The position numbers and the translations under genes were made by a program. A DNA stretch of 14,466 bases from Sedimenticola sp. Lineage in GTDB: Bacteria > Pseudomonadota > Gammaproteobacteria > Chromatiales > Chromatiaceae. The stretch spans positions 1-14,466 of the forward strand of contig JAUXBK010000039.1 in the NCBI GenBank assembly GCA_030619405.1, written 5' to 3'. A model generated the notes under the pieces. That model did no database searches. It saw only the letters and a program-made list of their open reading frames with translations, and was not told the DNA's origin. Positions 1 to 6,402 of the stretch are shown here, piece after piece; positions within the stretch are counted from its first letter, which is position 1; each line of letters starts with the position of its first letter.

Positions 1-1
1 C

Positions 2-619
2 TACACGGTGTCGCTGACGGTGACCGATGACGGTGGTTTGACCGACACGGCGACGACGACCGCCACCATTGCGCTTGGTAACCAGCCGCCGGTGGCTGAC
101 CCCAACGGGCCCTACACTGGCACGGCGGCTTCGCCAGTGACCTTCGATGGTTCCGGTTCCACCGATCCAGACGGCACCATCTTCGCCTACGATTGGGACT
201 TCGGTGACGGTACGGTGCTGTTCGATGCCAGCCCAACGCCGACTCACACCTACGCCGCGGCGGGCCTCTACAATGTGACCCTGATGGTGACGGATAATGA
301 CGGCGTGAGTGATTCGGCTGGCACCACGGCCGACATCCAGGAGGAGAATACGTTCACTATCACAGAGGCCGAATGGAATGTGAAAAGCAAGACTCTGGAA
401 GTTAAAGGGAATGGCGCAGTTAAAAAGGAATTCGTAACCGTCACGGATGCCGATTCGGGCGCTTATCTCGGTATCGCAAGAGTCGTGGGTAAAGGCAAAT
501 GGAAACTTAAGGTCAGGAATGTGCAATCCGTGCCTTGCGGGGTGCAGGCCAAGTGGCGTGACAATATGGTCGAGGCGGGCGTTGAGGGTGCACCTTCTTG
601 TGGTCTTGCTACATTCTGA
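2..619 (+). CDS. PKD-domain secreted protein, C-terminal part (5' truncated by window edge)
   Basis: The reading frame is open from the window edge, so the start lies upstream. The visible 205 residues contain the end of one PKD domain (YTVSLTVTDDGG...TATI), then a complete PKD domain starting at QPPVADPNGPY with the hallmark YDWDFGDG and the closing strand YNVTLMVTDNDG. The last ~90 residues (from about nt 350) form a different domain with conserved Trp and Gly-Lys-Gly-like positions and two cysteines (SVPCGVQ and APSCG), probably a disulfide. That domain is clearly related to the N-terminal domain of the nine-haem cytochrome at 8623-11361. PKD domains are extracellular beta-sandwich modules, so the protein is probably exported; its full architecture (enzyme, cytochrome or adhesin) cannot be seen here. 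There is no membrane anchor at the C terminus. Confidence 0.85.
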   Translation, partial: YTVSLTVTDDGGLTDTATTTATIALGNQPPVADPNGPYTGTAASPVTFDGSGSTDPDGTIFAYDWDFGDGTVLFDASPTPTHTYAAAGLYNVTLMVTDNDGVSDSAGTTADIQEENTFTITEAEWNVKSKTLEVKGNGAVKKEFVTVTDADSGAYLGIARVVGKGKWKLKVRNVQSVPCGVQAKWRDNMVEAGVEGAPSCGLATF

Positions 620-628
620 GAGCGGATT

Positions 629-703
629 GCGGGTGCTTACAGCCTGTGAGTATGGGAGGCTGGACGATGGGTGGCATAGTTGTAGGCTGACTCTGTCACC
701 CGC
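629..703. other. Imperfect stem-loop region after the PKD gene
   Basis: In the 123-bp gap after the PKD gene, GCGGGTG (629-635) pairs with CACCCGC (697-703), and an inner CAGCCT pairs with AGGCTG. The long loop and the absence of a T-run make a standard intrinsic terminator unlikely. It may be a structured 3' end or chance. Nothing else recognisable lies in this gap. Confidence 0.2.
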
Positions 704-742
704 CCGGTTCCACTTCAGTGCGCGAATGTATGCGAGGAATGT

Positions 743-1032
743 ATGGAATTCGTGATGGTGTTGAGGTTTGGGATTGTCCTACTCTCGCTGTGTGGTATTG
801 CTGGTGCTACGGCGCAAGAAAGGGGGCCGGCGGAGGGGGAATCTGCGGCAGAGGTGTTACGCCTCGGTGAGCGTATGTGCCGGCAAGGTGGTCAGACCGA
901 TGGCAAACCTATGCGGGCTATCGTCGCCGGGGATTGTCCTGATGAACGGGCGGATGTTCACCTGCGTGAACTGTCACCGGCGCAGCGGTCTCGGCTTGGA
1001 GGAAGGTTCGGTCATTACCTGACCGATCAACG
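743..1032 (+). pseudogene. Decayed partial copy of the cytochrome c/periplasmic binding protein gene
   Basis: The ORF starts at ATG 743 with a GAGG ribosome-binding site 5 nt upstream and encodes a plausible signal peptide (LRFGIVLLSLCGIAGATAQ). It then reads LGERMCRQGGQTDGKPMRAIVAGD, nearly identical to residues ~43-66 of the intact protein at 1768-3498. At about nt 931-938 one extra base (GGGGATTGTCCTG here, GGGGATGTGCTG in the intact copy) shifts the frame. The haem motif FTCVNCHRRSGLG continues in the next frame to nt 1019. There the intact copy has the Trp codon TGG (2053-2055) and this copy has TGA (1020-1022). Similarity stops near 1032, so the rest of the haem domain and the whole binding-protein domain are absent. 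Read from its own start, the ORF ends with unrelated residues at 1063. This is best explained as a truncated duplication that has acquired a frameshift and a nonsense mutation. Confidence 0.8.
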
Positions 1033-1047
1033 AAAGTATCTGGTATT

Positions 1048-1080
1048 CTTAACCCGGCTTTAAACATTTTGTTTCAAGCC
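1048..1080 (+). promoter_or_regulatory. Possible TTAA-N7-TTAA operator and small hairpin upstream of the PEP-CTERM gene
   Basis: The sequence CTTAAC-CCGGC-TTTAAA (1048-1064) has the TTAA-N7-TTAA spacing of PmrA/QseB-type half sites, though the flanking half-site bases are poor. It overlaps a 10-bp stem with one mismatch, GGCTTTAAAC (1056-1065) paired with GTTTCAAGCC (1071-1080), which has no following T-run. Either reading is weak. It is listed because a much better site of the same spacing lies at 8456-8472. Confidence 0.2.
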
Positions 1081-1102
1081 GTATTACAAAGAGGATGAAG
1101 TA

Positions 1103-1720
1103 ATGAAAATCCCTAGCTTGCCAGTAATCCTGCTCGGTTCTCTATTTTCCCTGTCTGCACAGGCGGCCATTGTCAGCATGACGACGCCCGATCAGAGCGG
1201 TGTAGCCATCACGACGATACTGGATACCGATACCAGTGAGCTGACCTATTCGTTCGACTTTAGCCCGCTACCCTATGACTACGAAAACATCGGGTTCAGC
1301 CCCAGCCCTCTACCTGCCTTTGACGCGATACCGCTATCGGCAGGTGCCGTGGTCTCTCCCGGCCTGACCGAGTGGAACTTCCATCAGATCCTCGATCCGT
1401 CGGGTGCGGTCGTCGACTGGTCACTGGAAATTCAGTATATGAACAATAACCCCCCCCCGGGGGAAAACAGCATTTTGATCAATTACAAAACCCTCTTTAA
1501 TGAACAGTTGACCGGTATTCTGATCGGACAACCGGGTGATGACAATTTCCAGGTCACCTACCGGCAGCCTTTGGGTGGTTTTCCGGCTGGACAGGAAGAC
1601 AACATCACCTTCTGGGCCTATGTCCCGGAGGTGAAGCCTATACCGGTGCCACCGGCTTTTCTGTTGTTCTTTTCGGGCCTGCTGGCCCTGGCCGGCATCG
1701 GTAAACGGGCGCTTGGCTGA
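1103..1720 (+). CDS. Exported protein with VPLPA/PEP-CTERM-type sorting signal
   Basis: This 205-residue protein starts at ATG 1103, with AAAGAGG (1088-1094) as ribosome-binding site. Residues 1-21 are a classic signal peptide ending SAQA. The mature body is acidic, rich in Pro, Thr and Ser, and matches no domain I recognise. The C terminus has the three parts of an exosortase signal: a short PIPVPPAF motif (a VPLPA-like variant of Pro-Glu-Pro), a hydrophobic helix LLFFSGLLALAGI, and a basic end GKRALG. In bacteria with exosortase, such proteins are anchored transiently, cleaved and delivered to the cell surface or exopolysaccharide matrix. No exosortase gene is in the window. A run of nine C followed by five G (1450-1463) lies inside the gene and encodes NNPPPGE. 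The role of the body is unknown. Confidence 0.8.
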   Translation: MKIPSLPVILLGSLFSLSAQAAIVSMTTPDQSGVAITTILDTDTSELTYSFDFSPLPYDYENIGFSPSPLPAFDAIPLSAGAVVSPGLTEWNFHQILDPSGAVVDWSLEIQYMNNNPPPGENSILINYKTLFNEQLTGILIGQPGDDNFQVTYRQPLGGFPAGQEDNITFWAYVPEVKPIPVPPAFLLFFSGLLALAGIGKRALG

Positions 1721-1767
1721 AGGCCTCCGCAGCAGGATGGATTCTTTGTGATCAGCAGGACCGGCGC

Positions 1768-3498
1768 ATGATATCTGTGTTGGCGATGCAGTTCCTCGCG
1801 CTGGTGCTCACCTTGACCGCGAGTGCCGGCGCCTTTGCCACGGCGGAAGAGGAGTCCGGGGGGGAAGGGAAGCCCTCGGAAAAACAGTTGCGGCAACTCG
1901 GTGAGCGCATGTACCGGCAAGGTAGCCAGACCGATAGCAAACCCATGCGGGCTATCGTCGCCGGGGATGTGCTGATGGACGGGCGGATGTTCACCTGCGT
2001 GAACTGTCACCGGCGCAGCGGTCTCGGCTCAGAGGAAGGTTCGGTCATCACCTGGCCGATCAACGGCAAGGAGTTGTTCATTCCCAGGCGTCGCACCGGC
2101 GCCTGGAACCCGAAGAAAGCAAACCGGGGGCCGGGGGCCATCGAGCGCTGGACCCTGCCGCCTCAGTATCGGGCAGCCGACGCCCGGCCCGCCTATACCG
2201 ATGAGAGCCTGGCCCGTCTGATCCGCACCGGTATCGACCCGGCGGGTCGCAAACTGAGCAGTGTAATGCCCCGTTACGTGATGGAAGACGGGGAGATGGC
2301 GGTTCTTATCGCGTACCTGAAAACGCTCTCCGCAGCGACAGACCCGGGGGCGGACGGTGAGACCATCCGCTTTGCCACCGTGATCACCGACGAGGTGCCG
2401 AAGGAAGAGCGGGACGCCATGCTCAGCGTGCTGCAGGCTCACATCGACGCCCGCAACACCCAGACCCGGCCCCATCTGCGCCGCGCCAGGCGGGGCCCCT
2501 TCTACAAGACGGAAAAGTACGGCGCCTACCGCAAACTGGAACTGGACGTGTGGGAATTGCAAGGTCCGGCCCACTCCTGGCGGGATCAGTTGGAGGCCTA
2601 TTACCAGGCCAGGCCGGTGTTCGCCCTGCTGGGAGGGATCAGCAGCGCCGACTGGGCCCCTATTCATGAGTTCAGCGAGGCGCACGAGATCCCCAGCATC
2701 TTCCCGCTCACCGATCGCCCGGTGGTCTCCGACAGCGACTGGTATACCCTCTATTTTTCCAAAGGGCTCTATCAGGAGGGGGAGGCGGCCGCCCGATTTC
2801 TCAGCTCCGGAAAAGGAGCGGAGGGTAGGCCTCTCCTGCAGCTCTACCGGCCGGGGAGTGCGGGCGAGTCGATCGCCCGTGGGTTCAGGGAAACCTGGCA
2901 AAAGCTGGGTGGCAGCGGGCTGGTGGACCGCCCACTCCCAACGGGCGAAGCATTGACAGACCAGGGCTGGCGGGATCTGTTTGCGGGGCACCCGTCCCCG
3001 GTGGTGCTGCTGTGGCTGGATGGGGAGGAAGTGGCCGCCGCGATCGCATCCGGGGAGCTGGCCGCTGCCGGGACGATCTTCGCCTCCTCTGGTCTGCTGG
3101 GGGATAAACCGGGCCTGATCCCTGAACAGATGCGGGACACCCTGTTTCTGACCCACCCGCGCAGCCTGCCGGGGGAGAACGGGATACGGCTTCGGGTGGT
3201 GCAACGCTGGCTCAAGGCCCGGGGTATCCCGGCCACCCATCTCGACATCCAGGCCAGGATGTATTTCCTGGGCTGGATGCTGCCGGGGGCCATCAAGTAC
3301 CTGCGCAGCGAATTCTACCGGGACTATTTCCTGGAAGGGTTCGACATGATGACGGATCAGAACTATGCCATTGCGGTCTATCCACGGCTCAGTTTCGGGC
3401 CGGGGCAGCGCTACGCCTCCAAGGGCTGTTACATCGTCCGGCTGGGTCCGGGTGATGCCCCCGACCTGATCAAGGCAAGCCGTTGGGTCATCAATTGA
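1768..3498 (+). CDS. Monohaem cytochrome c fused to a type-I periplasmic binding protein domain
   Basis: The 576-residue protein starts at ATG 1768 with AGGA (1757-1760) at good spacing. Residues 1 to ~26 are a signal peptide (FLALVLTLTASAGAFA). Residues ~40-190 form a class I cytochrome c domain: haem-binding CVNCH at 77-81 and a likely distal Met ligand at 167 in SSVMPRY, followed by the helix MAVLIAYLKTL. From about residue 198 the chain resembles a Leu/Ile/Val-type (Peripla_BP_6) ligand-binding domain: IRFATVITDE start, the segment FALLGGISSADWAPIHEFSEAHEIPSIFP, then LYFSKGLYQEGEAAARFL and LLQLYRPGSAGESIARGF. There are no transporter subunits nearby, so a sensing or electron-transfer role coupled to ligand binding is more likely than uptake; this is inference. 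The downstream Sco gene and kinase are co-oriented and may be cotranscribed. An ancient partial copy lies at 743-1032. Confidence 0.85.
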   Translation: MISVLAMQFLALVLTLTASAGAFATAEEESGGEGKPSEKQLRQLGERMYRQGSQTDSKPMRAIVAGDVLMDGRMFTCVNCHRRSGLGSEEGSVITWPINGKELFIPRRRTGAWNPKKANRGPGAIERWTLPPQYRAADARPAYTDESLARLIRTGIDPAGRKLSSVMPRYVMEDGEMAVLIAYLKTLSAATDPGADGETIRFATVITDEVPKEERDAMLSVLQAHIDARNTQTRPHLRRARRGPFYKTEKYGAYRKLELDVWELQGPAHSWRDQLEAYYQARPVFALLGGISSADWAPIHEFSEAHEIPSIFPLTDRPVVSDSDWYTLYFSKGLYQEGEAAARFLSSGKGAEGRPLLQLYRPGSAGESIARGFRETWQKLGGSGLVDRPLPTGEALTDQGWRDLFAGHPSPVVLLWLDGEEVAAAIASGELAAAGTIFASSGLLGDKPGLIPEQMRDTLFLTHPRSLPGENGIRLRVVQRWLKARGIPATHLDIQARMYFLGWMLPGAIKYLRSEFYRDYFLEGFDMMTDQNYAIAVYPRLSFGPGQRYASKGCYIVRLGPGDAPDLIKASRWVIN

Positions 3499-3546
3499 CG
3501 CATCCGAAACGGCCCCAGTCGGCAAACTCGTTGAATTGGAGTATGC

Positions 3547-3772
3547 GTTCACGAAAAAAAACAGCCGCGGATTAACGCGGATTACACACGGATAAAGTTA
3601 ATAGACCAAAAGACGAGGCACAATTGCTCAACGAGTTGAAGGCTACTGGTACGGCCCTGGTCTACTAATCAACATCGGCGCCCAAATAGGAGAGTTCAAG
3701 CGGCTTGTGTGATCAAATCAATCCGTGTTTGATCCGCGTTAATCCGCGGCTAAATGTTTTTTTCCCGTGAAC
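3547..3772. mobile_element. Inverted-repeat element carrying a GxxExxY relic
   Basis: The left arm 3547-3593 (GTTCACG, A-run, then GCCGCGGATTAACGCGGAT and CACGGAT) is repeated inverted at 3721-3772 (ATCCGTG, then ATCCGCGTTAATCCGCGGC, T-run, CGTGAAC). The arms differ by a few mismatches and small indels. About 127 bp lie between them, containing the decayed coding remnant at 3615-3712. Repeats of the CGCGGATTAACGCGGAT type are, to my knowledge, common around GxxExxY genes. The element fills nearly all of the 296-bp gap between the cytochrome and Sco genes. Confidence 0.65.
3615..3712 (+). pseudogene. C-terminal remnant of a GxxExxY-family protein gene
   Basis: Reading from 3615 gives EAQLLNELKATGTAL. 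After a one-base frame change near 3660 the next frame gives LLINIGAQIGEFKRLV and a TGA stop at 3710-3712. Together these match the characteristic end of GxxExxY (PDDEXK_3-like) proteins, usually of the form AQLLNYLKATG...GLLINFG....FKRLV. The N-terminal ~90 residues with the GxxExxY motif and catalytic core are missing. The fragment sits between the inverted repeats at 3547-3593 and 3721-3772. It is too short and broken to be functional. Confidence 0.75.
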
Positions 3773-3794
3773 AGATACGAATTGGAGAACCGGT

Positions 3795-4568
3795 ATGATA
3801 AATGAAAACCCCATGGTCGGAGGCCGTTGGTTCGCCCAGACGCTGCTCGGCGCCCTGTTTTGTAGCTGGGCGGCGGTGTCGATCCCGGTGGCGCACGGGT
3901 TGGAACCGATCAGCCAGGCGGACCACAGCGGGCACGCCCGGCATCAGCAGATGCTGGAGAAAAAAGAATTTACCCGGATCCTGCAGGACTATCAGGTGCC
4001 AGACGTGACGCTGACCGATCAGGATGGCCAGAAGGTCTCTCTGCGGGCGGTGCTCGAAGGGGAACAGCCGGTCATGCTGAATTTTATCTACACCACCTGC
4101 ACCACCATCTGCCCGGTGCTCAGCGCGAGCTTTGCCCAGGTGCAGAAGTACATGGCGCCGGAAGAGGTCGAATCGACCCGGATGGTCTCGATCAGCATCG
4201 ACCCGGAACACGACACCCCGCTGAAACTGAAGGAGTACGCGCGGAGATTTCGGGCCGGGCCGGGTTGGGAATTCTTTACCGGAGACCTGGACGACATCGT
4301 GGTCGTCCTCACCGCCTTCGATGCCTACCGGGGTGATAAGATGAACCACATCCCCCTGACATTTCTGCGCGCCACGCCGAACGACTCCTGGGTCAGAATC
4401 GAGGGTTTTGCCAGTTCCCGAGAGCTGCTGCAGGAGTACCGGACGCTGACAAAAAGCATTCTGCCAGCACCCGCGATAAGCTACACCGATGGTGATAGAT
4501 TCACCCGTTTCATGGTGGATTCCTCGGTCTCCAGCAAGCGTGTCATGTTTCCCACGCTGTGCCGATAG
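3795..4568 (+). CDS. SCO1/SenC-family copper chaperone / thiol protein
   Basis: The 257-residue protein starts at ATG 3795 with GGAG (3784-3787) at 7 nt. An N-terminal hydrophobic segment (residues ~12-34, AQTLLGALFCSWAAVSI) is a signal or membrane anchor, followed by a His-rich stretch HSGHARHQQ. The thioredoxin-like core has the Sco copper site: TCTTICP with Cys102 and Cys106, and His185 in KMNHIPLTFLR. Other family landmarks are VMLNFIYTTC, VSISIDPEHDTP and FFTGDLDDI. Sco proteins deliver copper to the CuA site of cytochrome oxidase or act as periplasmic thiol reductants. The last ~34 residues after KSILP do not resemble the usual Sco end and may be a lineage-specific tail or the result of a late frameshift. 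Its position beside a cytochrome fusion fits a role in periplasmic redox or copper handling. Confidence 0.93.
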   Translation: MINENPMVGGRWFAQTLLGALFCSWAAVSIPVAHGLEPISQADHSGHARHQQMLEKKEFTRILQDYQVPDVTLTDQDGQKVSLRAVLEGEQPVMLNFIYTTCTTICPVLSASFAQVQKYMAPEEVESTRMVSISIDPEHDTPLKLKEYARRFRAGPGWEFFTGDLDDIVVVLTAFDAYRGDKMNHIPLTFLRATPNDSWVRIEGFASSRELLQEYRTLTKSILPAPAISYTDGDRFTRFMVDSSVSSKRVMFPTLCR

Positions 4569-4663
4569 GGGGATCACCGGTGTTGAAGACCGACGGGTGA
4601 AGGGGGGGAATACCAGACAATGCAATTGGATCTCCCGGTAACCGGCGGAAGCTCAAGAAACCG

Positions 4664-6106
4664 ATGAAAGAGAGCGCCGAACGCCCAGCCAAAGATACGA
4701 TCTCAAGTTTCTTCTCGATCGCCAGTTTCCTGGGTCTGATGGCGACGGCGGTGCTGTTGATCGTCTTTTACCGGATGGTCTCCATCAATGCCATTGTCGA
4801 GGTTGGCGAACAGTCGAATACGGTGGTGGCCAACACGATACTGCAGATATTGAAGAGCCGGCTTCTCGACTATCTCGCCGAGGCAGATCATCATTTGGCC
4901 GAGGCAGATCATCATTTGGCCGAAGATAAGCATATTCCCGAAGTCCCAGCCGATCTGGAAAAACTGATAAAACGATCCATCGATGAAACCCACGTAGCCA
5001 GGATAAAGATCTACGACAGGAACGGACTGGTCTGCTTTTCCAGCAAGGAGTCCCAGATCGGTCGGGATCAGAGGCTCAATCCCGGATTTATCTCGGCAGC
5101 CAGGGGAGAGGCGAAAAGCAAACTGAACTATCACGATAGATTCAATTACTTCGATCAGGAAAGCGAAGACGACAATCTGATTCAAACCTATCTGCCGATC
5201 TACAGCACATCCGCCGATTCGGTGTTGGGGGTGCTGGAGGTCTATACCAATGTTGAACCCCTGGTCAAGAAGATCGAGACCACCACGCTCCTGGCGATTG
5301 CCGGAATATCCATCATCCTGCTGTTACTCTACATCTTCCTGCGCCTGGTAATCAGACGGTTGCAGAAAATCATCGACCGTCAGACCGACACCATCACCGA
5401 GAGAAACCGGCTGCTGGAATTGCTCTCCGCACGCATGCTCTCCAGCGAGGAACAGGGCAGAAAACAGACGGCGACACAGCTTCATGAAGGTCTGGCCCAA
5501 GACCTGAATGCCATCAAATTCACCATGGAGCAGGCACGACCCCAAATGGAGAAGATAGACAACGACGAGGTGCGTCTCTGTTTCGATACGCTCCTGCCGA
5601 CACTGCAGAAAATAATAGCGCAGGTGCGCGCCATTGCGATGGATCTGCGTCCCCCAAGCCTGGATGATATCGGGCTGATCCCAACCATCCATTGGGTCTG
5701 CAGGGAGTTTGAGTCGCTACATCCCGATACAACGGTGAAGTCTGAGATCGAGATAGATGAAAGTCAGGTGCCGACCGAAGTAAAAAGCGTTATGTTCAGG
5801 ACCATCCGGGACGTTCTCCGCACCATCGCTGAACATGCGATGACCGATAACGTGTGGATCAGCATAACGAAGCCTGAACACGACATCGAGTTGAGGATAT
5901 CGGGTGGCACCAGGGTGGCCGATTTGAGCGAATTTCCGATTGAGAATGCGCATTCTGTGGAGAACGCAATCTCATCAACCCTGGACAGAGTGGTGCTGTC
6001 AGGGGGGCATTATTCGATTGATCGAGGCCGACACGGCGGAACGGGGTATCAATTTGTCTGGAACACCTCACCGCGGCTGGCATCTGGTCGGCAAATGGAA
6101 CACTAG
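4664..6106 (+). CDS. Membrane sensor kinase, NarX-like HisKA_3 type with degenerate ATPase domain
   Basis: The 480-residue protein begins at ATG 4664; the ribosome-binding site is weak. TM1 spans residues ~16-38 and TM2 ~208-232 (LLAIAGISIILLLLYIFLRLVI), enclosing a periplasmic Cache-like sensor region with VARIKIYDRNGLVCFSS and YLPIYSTSADSVLGVLEVYT. The dimerisation helix carries the likely phospho-acceptor His274 in TATQLHEGLAQDLNAIK, and the motif AIAMDLRPPSLDDIGL is typical of NarX/DegS-type kinases. The ATPase region is unusual: the N-box reads RTIRDVLRTIAEHA, with Thr where Asn is expected, and no DxGxG box is visible; only a terminal GGTGYQFVW survives. No NarL-type partner regulator is nearby. 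The TAG stop lies in the first bases of the palindromic element at 6104-6269, so the natural C terminus may have been altered. It may be a phosphatase-type or inactive kinase. Confidence 0.85.
   Translation: MKESAERPAKDTISSFFSIASFLGLMATAVLLIVFYRMVSINAIVEVGEQSNTVVANTILQILKSRLLDYLAEADHHLAEADHHLAEDKHIPEVPADLEKLIKRSIDETHVARIKIYDRNGLVCFSSKESQIGRDQRLNPGFISAARGEAKSKLNYHDRFNYFDQESEDDNLIQTYLPIYSTSADSVLGVLEVYTNVEPLVKKIETTTLLAIAGISIILLLLYIFLRLVIRRLQKIIDRQTDTITERNRLLELLSARMLSSEEQGRKQTATQLHEGLAQDLNAIKFTMEQARPQMEKIDNDEVRLCFDTLLPTLQKIIAQVRAIAMDLRPPSLDDIGLIPTIHWVCREFESLHPDTTVKSEIEIDESQVPTEVKSVMFRTIRDVLRTIAEHAMTDNVWISITKPEHDIELRISGGTRVADLSEFPIENAHSVENAISSTLDRVVLSGGHYSIDRGRHGGTGYQFVWNTSPRLASGRQMEH
4877..4918 (+). 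repeat. Perfect 21-bp tandem duplication inside the kinase gene
   Basis: The 21-bp unit starting GCCGAGGCAGATCATCATTT occurs twice in a row (4877-4897 and 4898-4918) and is followed by a diverged partial third unit. It encodes two copies of the seven-residue block AEADHHL in the periplasmic helix just after TM1. Both copies are identical at DNA level, which suggests a recent in-frame duplication. Confidence 0.95.
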
Positions 6107-6269
6107 GAGGCTGTCGGACTTATCCGTTTGAAGCGAAAATTACTGGTGGCCAATTAAATCAGTTTATCGTGTGAGGCTAATAGCAGGGCTATTTGACGAG
6201 CACGATAAGCTGAGTTAATCGTCATCCAGGGATTTGCAGCCAAACAGCGTTAAGTCCGACAGCCTCCTA
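6104..6269. mobile_element. MITE-like long imperfect palindrome (166 bp)
   Basis: Perfect 19-bp terminal inverted repeats, TAGGAGGCTGTCGGACTTA (6104-6122) and its complement (6251-6269), bound a sequence whose two halves continue to pair imperfectly to the centre. The inner arms share TTATCGTG/CACGATAA and a matching AATTAAATCAG/CTGAGTTAAT stretch. The loop contains a small hairpin AATAGC-AGG-GCTATT. There is no ORF. TA at both outer ends would fit a TA target duplication but may simply be part of the repeat. The left end supplies the TAG stop of the upstream kinase gene. This is the size and form of a non-autonomous transposon relic; the parent insertion sequence family cannot be named from here. 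A transcript would fold strongly and may insulate the kinase from the downstream regulator genes. Confidence 0.8.
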
Positions 6270-6367
6270 AGATTCGGCTGCCAGATTGAAATCCGGGAGG
6301 TAGCCTCTCGATTCCCGTTCAGTCAGAAACTTGATTCAAGGCGAAGTCAAAGTCCAGATAAACTATC

Positions 6368-6373
6368 TATTAT
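6368..6373 (+). promoter_or_regulatory. Possible -10 box for the QseB-like regulator gene
   Basis: TATTAT (6368-6373) lies 29 nt before the GTG start at 6403 and would give a short leader containing the GGGAG ribosome-binding site (6388-6392). No good -35 box is visible at 17 bp, so the promoter could be activator dependent. This is weak evidence. The rest of 6270-6367 shows nothing recognisable. Confidence 0.25.
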
Positions 6374-6402
6374 GATTGGTTCGCATTGGGAGCGATCGTT
6401 TC

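Larger units (their letters stand above)
3533..3787. repeat. 9-bp direct repeat flanking the inserted GxxExxY-type element
   Basis: GAATTGGAG occurs at 3533-3541 and again at 3779-3787, just outside the inverted-repeat element. The right copy supplies the GGAG ribosome-binding site of the Sco gene. Removing one copy plus the intervening DNA would leave a short gap in which GAATTGGAG is followed directly by AACCGGT and the Sco ATG. This looks like a target duplication made when the element inserted. Confidence 0.5.

Noticed and set aside
2029..3552. 507-codon minus-strand open frame opposite the cytochrome-binding protein gene
   Set aside because: It lies fully antisense to a gene with clear signal peptide, haem motif and binding-protein domain. 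Its translation is rich in Pro, Gly, Arg and His with no recognisable domain, as expected from GC-rich shadow frames.
3547..3772. CRISPR-like or tandem repeat array from the repeated CGCGGATTAACGCGGAT motif
   Set aside because: There are only two copies, in inverted orientation, enclosing a coding remnant; there are no spacers.
3750..4625. 291-codon minus-strand open frame opposite the Sco gene
   Set aside because: Antisense shadow of a well-supported Sco gene; no family features in its translation.
6376..6402. TTG start adding nine residues to the QseB-like regulator
   Set aside because: The family begins at HILLIEDD; GTG 6403 has a suitable GGGAG upstream.
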